From NCBI GenBank assembly GCA_012841565.1, contig DUUM01000179.1:62001-126000 (forward strand): a stretch of 64,000 bases of DNA. Direction: 5' to 3'. Position numbers and translations under genes: made by a program. Origin of the DNA: Candidatus Epulonipiscium sp. (GTDB lineage: Bacteria; Bacillota_A; Clostridia; Lachnospirales; Cellulosilyticaceae). How positions within the stretch are numbered: the first letter of the stretch is position 1; each line of letters begins with the position of its first letter. Shown here in pieces: positions 58,447-64,000 of this stretch. The notes below the pieces were generated by a model. The model was not told the origin of the DNA. It worked only from the letters and a program-made list of their open reading frames with translations, and searched no databases.

Positions 58447-59865
58447 TTATAAACGTTTCCAGCGTACACCTTGTCTTGTATCTTCAATACTAATACCTTT
58501 TTCTAAAAGCTCATCTCTAACAGCATCTGCCAAAGCAAAATCTTTTTCTTTTTTTGCTTCTGTACGCTTTTGGATTAAGGTTTCTATTTCATCCTCACTT
58601 AAACCTTGGTCATTCTGTCGTTTAGGAGCATCATAAAATATTCCAAGTATATCACATATTCTTATAAATTCATTATATACCTTTTGAGTAAATTCAACTG
58701 ATGAATGGTCTTTAACCGTCATATTAATCCACTTTACCATCTCAAAAATACTACTGATTGCATCCGCTGTATTAAAGTCATCTTCCATAGCTTCATGAAA
58801 TTTCGTCTCAAAATGTGGTAATTGACCCAACATATCTGCTTCTTCACGTGTTATTTCTTTTTCTTTGTTATTGGCTACGTAAAACCCTAAGTTAATTTTA
58901 CAATTTTGAAGACGCTCTAAACTGCTTTTTGCTGACTCCATAAGCTCTTCACTAAAACTAACTGGGCTTCTATAGTGGGCATTTAACATAAAGAAACGTA
59001 CGACTTCATAGCCAAACTTTTCAGCTACTTCTCGGAGGGTAAAAAAGTTCCCAAGTGACTTTGACATTTTTCTATTATCCATATTTAAAAAACTGTTATG
59101 AATCCAGTATTTTGCAAAAAGTTTTCCAGAAGCTGCTTCACTTTGAGCAATTTCGTTTTCATGGTGTGGGAAAACGAGGTCCTCCCCCCCAGCGTGAATA
59201 TCAATCGTATCTCCTAAATACTTTTTACTCATGGCTGAGCACTCAATGTGCCATCCTGGGCGACCATCCCCCCATGGGCTTTCCCATGCTGGTTCCCCTT
59301 CTTTTTTAGGCTTCCAAAGAATAAAGTCCATAGGATTTTTCTTTTCTTCATCGACTGCTATACGAGAGCCTAATTCTAATTCATCTAAAACCTTCTTAGA
59401 CAGTTTCCCGTAATTTTCCCAGTTCCCTGCATCAAAATAAACCGTACCATCAACTTCATAGGCATGTCCTTTACTCACTAGCTCCCCTATTAATTCAATA
59501 ATAGAATCCATCTCCTCGGTAACCCTTGGGTGAGCTGTTGCACGCTTAACATTAAGACCATCTGCATCTTTCAATGTCTCTGCAATATAGTACTCTACAA
59601 CCTCATTAGCCGTTTGGCCCGTTTCATTTGCATATTTAATGATTTTATCATCTACATCTGTAAAGTTTTGAATATAAGTAACATCATATCCCCTATACTC
59701 TAAATAACGGCGCACTGCATCAAAAGCAATGTAAGGTCTTGCGTTTCCTATATGAATATAATTGTAGACCGTAGGCCCACAAACATACATTTTTATCTTG
59801 CCAGGTTCAACCGGTATAAGTTCTTCTTTTTGTCTTGTTAATGTATTATAAAGCCTAATACTCAT
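58447..59865 (-). CDS. cysS: Cysteinyl-tRNA synthetase
   Basis: Start at ATG 59865 (MSIRLYNTLTRQKEE) after a GAGG site; a GTG upstream adds four residues. The 472-residue class I synthetase has YVCGPTVYNYIHIGNARP with the zinc-binding Cys and the HIGH-like motif, GWHIECSAMS, FPHHENEIAQSEA and KMSKSLGN. It charges tRNA-Cys. It lies about 28 bases after cysE, the common cysE-cysS operon. Motifs are all intact. Confidence 0.97.
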   Translation of the reverse strand: MSIRLYNTLTRQKEELIPVEPGKIKMYVCGPTVYNYIHIGNARPYIAFDAVRRYLEYRGYDVTYIQNFTDVDDKIIKYANETGQTANEVVEYYIAETLKDADGLNVKRATAHPRVTEEMDSIIELIGELVSKGHAYEVDGTVYFDAGNWENYGKLSKKVLDELELGSRIAVDEEKKNPMDFILWKPKKEGEPAWESPWGDGRPGWHIECSAMSKKYLGDTIDIHAGGEDLVFPHHENEIAQSEAASGKLFAKYWIHNSFLNMDNRKMSKSLGNFFTLREVAEKFGYEVVRFFMLNAHYRSPVSFSEELMESAKSSLERLQNCKINLGFYVANNKEKEITREEADMLGQLPHFETKFHEAMEDDFNTADAISSIFEMVKWINMTVKDHSSVEFTQKVYNEFIRICDILGIFYDAPKRQNDQGLSEDEIETLIQKRTEAKKEKDFALADAVRDELLEKGISIEDTRQGVRWKRL

Positions 59866-59892
59866 ATTCTTCCTCACCTTCTACTTGTTTAG

Positions 59893-60633
59893 TTACTCCT
59901 CTGGATATGTTTCATATAAAATACAATTACCTCTTATTTTACAATCCCCTTGGTCACAATCGCATGATATTGTACCACTATCTCCTACTTGCTGTATATC
60001 CCCGTGTAAATGATTGACTTTCTTATTTAACTCATTCACCATACGCGTCAGTTTACAAATCTCCATTTGAACTGGATCTGGCAGTATTACTTGATCTAGT
60101 GTGTCACAAGGATCTACTCGTTTTCCTTTATGCCTAACTATTTTGCCTGGAATACCTACGATAGTCGCATCTGCCGGAACTTCTTGAAGCACTACTGCGC
60201 CTGCTGCTACACGGGCATTATCTCCTACTTTAAAAGGGCCTAGGACCTTGGCTCCTGCACTGATCATCACATTATTACCAATGGTGGGGTGCCGTTTACC
60301 TTCTTGCTTTCCTGTCCCACCTAGCGTCACACCATGATAAATAGTTACATCATTGCCTATTTCACATGTTTCGCCAATGACAACCCCCATACCATGATCA
60401 ATAAACAATCTTTTTCCTATTGTGGCTCCCGGATGGATTTCTATTCCCGTAAGTCCCCTAGAAATTTGGGAAATAAGTCTGGCTACAAAAAAACATCTCA
60501 TTTTGTATAATTTATGTGCTAGCCTATGAAATAATATGGCATATAGACTTGGATATAAAAATGCTTCTGCCGAGCTTTTAATTGAAGGGTCCCTTTGTTT
60601 TATTGCCTTAATCTCTTCTGATAGCCGCCCCAT
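59893..60633 (-). CDS. cysE: Serine O-acetyltransferase CysE
   Basis: A 246-residue left-handed beta-helix acyltransferase: GIEIHPGATIGKRLFIDHGMGVVIGETCEIGN, with the catalytic His in DHGMG, then hexapeptide repeats and VVLQEVPADATIVGIPGK (quoted in part: DHGMGVVIGETC). It acetylates serine for cysteine synthesis. The C-terminus bears an extra cysteine-rich tail, SCDCDQGDCKIRGNC, with five cysteines, which may bind metal or sense redox state. It is in the gltX-cysE-cysS operon. Confidence 0.94.
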   Translation of the reverse strand: MGRLSEEIKAIKQRDPSIKSSAEAFLYPSLYAILFHRLAHKLYKMRCFFVARLISQISRGLTGIEIHPGATIGKRLFIDHGMGVVIGETCEIGNDVTIYHGVTLGGTGKQEGKRHPTIGNNVMISAGAKVLGPFKVGDNARVAAGAVVLQEVPADATIVGIPGKIVRHKGKRVDPCDTLDQVILPDPVQMEICKLTRMVNELNKKVNHLHGDIQQVGDSGTISCDCDQGDCKIRGNCILYETYPEE

Positions 60634-60690
60634 ATTATCCCCCTTAACACAAACTTCGCCTCCTAATACAGAGACGAAGTTTATGGTTTA

Positions 60691-62142
60691 TTAAATAAAT
60701 GTATTTATACGCTTAACCATTCCTTCTTTGCCTAAAATCTGAATAATATCTGGCATTTCAGGTCCATGGCATTGGCCTGTGAGTGCCACACGGACTGTCA
60801 TAAATAAATTTTTACCTTTAATACCTGTATCTTTTTGAACTTCCTTAAATACAGCTTTTGCAAACTCTAAATCGATATGGTCTGCAGCCATAACCTTTTC
60901 TTTAAAGGATTCAAGCACTACCTTAACATGCTCTAGTGCTAACACCTGACGTGCTTCATCGTTTTCTAGTTCAATGGTCTCACTAAAGAAAATACCAACA
61001 TGCTCTGTAATTTGAGCAAGGTACTCTAGGTTCCCTCTTGTTGCTGATACCACCATCTTAATCCAATCATAACGCTCTTCTACATCTTTATCTGTCACAA
61101 GACCTGCTTCCAATAGGTATGGTATACATAGCTTTGTAATATAATCTAAATCACTAGCTCTAATATACTGGCCATTAATCCAGTTAAGTTTTTTAACATC
61201 AAATACAGCTGGATTTTTACTCACACGATCAAGGGTAAATATTTCCTCTAACTCTTGAAGTGTAAACATTTCTTCTTCACCCTCTGGTGACCACCCTAAA
61301 AGGGCTAAGAAGTTAATAATTGCTTCGGGTAAGTATCCTTTATTTCTATATTGATCTACATGAGTAGAACCATGACGTTTACTCATTTTACTTCTGTCTT
61401 CTCCTAAAATTAAAGATACATGGGCAAATTTGGGTGGTTCCCATCCGAATGCTTGGTATATTAAAACTTGTCTTGGCGTATTTGATAAATGCTCTTCACC
61501 ACGGATGACAGTTGTAATCTCCATTAAGTGATCATCTATACTAACGGCAAAATTATAAACTGGCGTTCCATTTGCCTTGGCAATAATATAATCGCCTACA
61601 CCGTTACTATCAAACACAACTTCTCCTCGCACTTTATCATGGATCACAATATCCATATCTGCTGGCACCCTAAAGCGAATGGTTGGCACTCTTCCTTCAG
61701 CCTCATAAGCTTCAATTTGCTCTTTACTTAAATCCCTACATTTACCCACATAGCGTGGCATTTCTCCGTTTGCACGCTGAGTCTCACGCTCTGCTTCAGT
61801 TTCCTCAGCTGTGCAGTAACACTTATATGCTTTACCACTTTCAAGTAAGGCGCCTAGGTACTCCTTATATATTTCAGGCCTCTCAGTGCAACGATATGGG
61901 CCATGATCTCCGCCCACTTCAATTCCTTCGTTCCAGTTGATTCCAAGCCAACGTAAATCTTCAATAATAACAGCTTCAGATTCTTTTGTACTTCTTCCTT
62001 CATCTGTATCTTCTATACGAAGTAAGAATGTCCCACCCTTGTTTTTTGCTTCTAAATAATTAAATAGTGCCGTTCTAGCACCACCAATATGCAAATGTCC
62101 AGTTGGACTTGGTGCAAACCTTACCTTTTCCAGTTTATTCAT
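60691..62142 (-). CDS. gltX: Glutamyl-tRNA synthetase
   Basis: A 483-residue class I synthetase. RFAPSPTGHLHIGGARTALFN has the HIGH motif near the N-terminus, and KMSKRHG is the KMSKS loop. A zinc-type Cys pair in KAYKCYCTAEE is present. It charges tRNA-Glu and, in many clostridia, tRNA-Gln for later amidation. It is first in the gltX-cysE-cysS-mrnC-thyX-rlmB run, behind a TTGCAC-17-TATAAT promoter. Confidence 0.97.
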   Translation of the reverse strand: MNKLEKVRFAPSPTGHLHIGGARTALFNYLEAKNKGGTFLLRIEDTDEGRSTKESEAVIIEDLRWLGINWNEGIEVGGDHGPYRCTERPEIYKEYLGALLESGKAYKCYCTAEETEAERETQRANGEMPRYVGKCRDLSKEQIEAYEAEGRVPTIRFRVPADMDIVIHDKVRGEVVFDSNGVGDYIIAKANGTPVYNFAVSIDDHLMEITTVIRGEEHLSNTPRQVLIYQAFGWEPPKFAHVSLILGEDRSKMSKRHGSTHVDQYRNKGYLPEAIINFLALLGWSPEGEEEMFTLQELEEIFTLDRVSKNPAVFDVKKLNWINGQYIRASDLDYITKLCIPYLLEAGLVTDKDVEERYDWIKMVVSATRGNLEYLAQITEHVGIFFSETIELENDEARQVLALEHVKVVLESFKEKVMAADHIDLEFAKAVFKEVQKDTGIKGKNLFMTVRVALTGQCHGPEMPDIIQILGKEGMVKRINTFI

Positions 62143-62195
62143 TCAAATTTCCTCCTAATAAGCTAACTGTATCTATTACATTAACTGCTTATTTC

Positions 62196-62224
62196 ATTAT
62201 AATATATGGCTATCTATTGTGCAA
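62196..62224 (-). promoter_or_regulatory. Promoter of the gltX operon
   Basis: On the minus strand TTGCAC (62224-62219) and TATAAT (62201-62196) are separated by 17 bp, about 50 bases before the gltX start. It overlaps the end of the LysM-GH18 gene. Confidence 0.65.
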
Positions 62225-63491
62225 CTAAAAACATATTTCTAAGGACTATCCAGTTTTGAGGTGCCGATAATCCTAAAACCCAATAACTAACGCCTCTTAG
62301 GCTATATTGATCCACTAGGTTGTATTTTGCTCTAAAGCTTCTTGCATCTTCAAACCAAACCACATGCCGATCTCCTGCTGGTGAAAAGTAATAAAAATAA
62401 GGGACCTGTGCTAAAACGTCAAACTCTATGCTAGAACCATACTGAGCTGCTAATTGCAAAGCACTGGTATAATCGACCAATTTTGCCATATCACCATTCT
62501 TAAATGGTAACTTCCAATCAAACCCATAAAAAGGCACACCCATTAAAATTTTATTTCGTGGGATAACAGAAACGGCATAATCTAATACCTTTATCATTTC
62601 ATTAACGGGTGCCACTGCCATAGGTGGACAAGCACCACATCCCCAGTCATAGGTCATAACAATGACAAAATCCAGTATTTCCCCTTGGGCTTTATAATCA
62701 TGAGCTCCCCACCACTTCCCCGTGGTCATGTCATATGTCTTAGGAACAAGGGCCGTAGAAACCGGGTAGCCATACGGATGAAAAAAATCAACGGCATTTT
62801 GCAGGAATTCATTATATAACTGGCGGTCTTCTGGAAATAGCATTTCAAAGTTAATATTAAGCCCCATATACCCTTTTGTCTGCATAACTGTTAGGACATT
62901 ATTAAACAATGTATCTTGAATTTCTGGGCTTGATATAATAATTCTTGCCCTTTCTGGGTCAAACCCTGGGCCTCCTGCATTACTAATGCTCATTAACATC
63001 TTGATTCCCATTTGGGTGCTTGCTGCTACAACTGCATTGTCATCAAACTCTCGTAAAGTTCCATCTTCATTTACAATATAATTAGATGGCGTTATATACG
63101 TTAAGTCCATGCCAACTTGATTAACGATTTCTGTATCTATCTCAGGTGTCTCCGGTACAATATAGCCATTAACCTCGATGGTTCCTAAGTTTTCATCTTG
63201 CCCATTAATAACGAGCATCATTCCAACTGATAACTGATTCGAATTACTTAAATTATTATCTCTTACTATATTGATGGGTGATCTATTGAATTTTTTGCTA
63301 ATGCTTGTTATTGTGTCTCCCTCTTGGACCGTGTATTCTAATCTTTCTAGATCAAAAATCAGCGCTTGCCCTTCAATTAAATAAGGGTTTTCTACTAGCC
63401 CATTTTCCCTAACAACTTGTTCTATGTTTAAATTATAGGTTTTGGCAAGATCATATAAGGAATCTCCTTTTTGCACTGTATAAATAATCAT
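62214..63491 (-). CDS. LysM-LysM-GH18 protein, spore-cortex lytic (SleL/YaaH-like)
   Basis: A 425-residue protein with two LysM domains (about 2-46 and 51-96; motifs YTVQKGDSLYDLAKTYN and YTVQEGDTITSISKKFN) and a GH18 barrel from about 110. The GH18 active-site strand reads GLNINFEMLF: the catalytic Glu is present, but the preceding Asp of the usual DxE is Asn. Homologues with this layout cut spore cortex fragments during germination or are spore-coat proteins. There is no signal peptide, as in many spore proteins. It is wedged between ispF and gltX, an unusual site. Confidence 0.88.
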   Translation of the reverse strand: MIIYTVQKGDSLYDLAKTYNLNIEQVVRENGLVENPYLIEGQALIFDLERLEYTVQEGDTITSISKKFNRSPINIVRDNNLSNSNQLSVGMMLVINGQDENLGTIEVNGYIVPETPEIDTEIVNQVGMDLTYITPSNYIVNEDGTLREFDDNAVVAASTQMGIKMLMSISNAGGPGFDPERARIIISSPEIQDTLFNNVLTVMQTKGYMGLNINFEMLFPEDRQLYNEFLQNAVDFFHPYGYPVSTALVPKTYDMTTGKWWGAHDYKAQGEILDFVIVMTYDWGCGACPPMAVAPVNEMIKVLDYAVSVIPRNKILMGVPFYGFDWKLPFKNGDMAKLVDYTSALQLAAQYGSSIEFDVLAQVPYFYYFSPAGDRHVVWFEDARSFRAKYNLVDQYSLRGVSYWVLGLSAPQNWIVLRNMFLVAQ

Positions 63492-63554
63492 ATAAACACC
63501 TTCTTTACTTTAATTACTATATTTATATGAAGTAAAGAGTGACTATATGATATT

Positions 63555-64000
63555 TCATATTTTTTTAACAAGCGCAATGGCTTGAGAAGATATTCCTTCC
63601 CCACTACCTGTAAAACCAAGACCTTCTTCTGTTGTTGCTTTTATATTAATCTGGCTCATATCTATTTTTAATATAGCTGCTATCTTTTCTCTCATTTTAT
63701 TTATATAAGGACTCATTTTAGGCTTTTGAGCGATAATCGTTGAATCAATATTGCCAACTTCATAACCCGCCCTCTCTAAAATCTTACCCACATGCCCTAA
63801 AAGCTTTAAACTTGATACATCTTTATATCGTGGGTCTGTATCTGGAAAGTGTTTACCTATATCTCCTTCGCCTATTGCTCCTAGGATGGCGTCCATAATC
63901 GCATGGGTTAGGACATCCGCATCAGAATGTCCTAGCAGACCTTTTTCATAAGGTATCGTGACCCCCCCCACAATTAAATCTCTGCCCTGTACCAATTTGT
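63555..64000 (-). CDS. ispF: 2-C-methyl-D-erythritol 2,4-cyclodiphosphate synthase, N-terminus off the window
   Basis: A 148-codon fragment that starts in [12 protein letters not shown]; about nine N-terminal residues (with the metal-binding Asp-His pair) lie beyond the right edge. The remaining [30 protein letters not shown] and [16 protein letters not shown] segments are diagnostic. It cyclises CDP-methylerythritol-phosphate in the MEP isoprenoid pathway. ispF, gltX, cysE and cysS are adjacent in Bacillus as well. Confidence 0.95.
   Translation of the reverse strand, partial: KLVQGRDLIVGGVTIPYEKGLLGHSDADVLTHAIMDAILGAIGEGDIGKHFPDTDPRYKDVSSLKLLGHVGKILERAGYEVGNIDSTIIAQKPKMSPYINKMREKIAAILKIDMSQINIKATTEEGLGFTGSGEGISSQAIALVKKI

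Noticed and set aside
62143..62213. T-box riboswitch before gltX
   Set aside because: The gap is only about 70 bases and has no specifier loop or AGGGTGGNACCGCG antiterminator sequence.
1..64000. CRISPR arrays, phage genes or insertion sequences
   Set aside because: No regularly spaced repeats, integrase, transposase or phage structural genes were seen; the only repeats are the short palindromes listed.

Overview
The window looks like a piece of a low-GC, endospore-forming anaerobic clostridial chromosome, probably Lachnospirales-like. The evidence is the SigH sporulation sigma factor, a LysM-GH18 protein of the spore-cortex type, an SpoVB/YtgP-type flippase, the clostridial gltX-cysE-cysS-mrnC-thyX-rlmB gene order, an asrABC anaerobic sulfite reductase and many Lpl-type sugar ABC transporters. 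Almost all genes are on the minus strand. The exceptions are degV, the metNIQ operon and one small zinc-ribbon gene. Assignments come from reading motifs and synteny by eye; no database search was run.

Layout, left to right. 1-178: 5' end of a type IA topoisomerase (topB). 246-2673: a DtxR/MntR-like regulator lacking C-terminal metal ligands, DegV, and a thioredoxin-reductase-like flavoprotein without an NADPH motif. 2803-3143: a candidate small RNA behind a Pho-box-like promoter, then tRNA-Thr(GGT). 3222-10079: sigH, then the phosphate regulon pstS-pstC-pstA-pstB-phoU-phoP-phoR, whose PstS has its two halves in swapped order. 10245-14396: a NagZ-type lipoprotein and a SAM-I riboswitch with metNIQ.

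14416-21713: a sucrose/fructan locus. The fructokinase and GH32 hydrolase are intact. Both ABC permeases are frameshifted, and the binding protein and a second, apparently SLH-anchored GH32 are fused remnants. LacI-type operators (TAATCGTTTACG) occur at three places. 21949-28231: galE, a GalU-like nucleotidyltransferase, and a heterodimeric ABC exporter with its MarR repressor. 28378-36455: a mannan locus with a frameshifted clan GH-A hydrolase, a GH130 mannosylglucose phosphorylase, an intracellular GH26 mannanase, a carbohydrate acetylesterase and a LacI regulator. 36631-40195: asrC-asrB-asrA behind an FNT channel, most likely a hydrosulfide channel, for sulfite reduction and HS- export.

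40363-42791: a zinc-ribbon protein, an unrecognised protein with an internal repeat, and a MATE exporter. 42905-52082: a pectin locus with a TIM-barrel epimerase, a GH28-GH105 fusion, an SBP plus two permeases, and a membrane-bound AraC-type regulator. 52256-54549: OhrR-like regulator with glutathione peroxidase, and a DEAD-box helicase. 54559-64000: the conserved block rlmB, flippase, thyX, mrnC, cysS, cysE, gltX, a LysM-GH18 protein and ispF (cut by the right edge).

Two themes stand out. First, rlmB and sigH-tRNA-Thr, normally neighbours in clostridia, lie about 50 kb apart, and the material between them is largely accessory (sugar catabolism, phosphate and methionine uptake, sulfite reduction). 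Second, the sequence upstream of the 2.8-2.95 kb intergenic RNA and upstream of pstS share an 11-bp-period direct repeat at the same distance from the -10. This suggests a PhoP-controlled small RNA with C-rich, anti-Shine-Dalgarno loops encoded close to phoPR.
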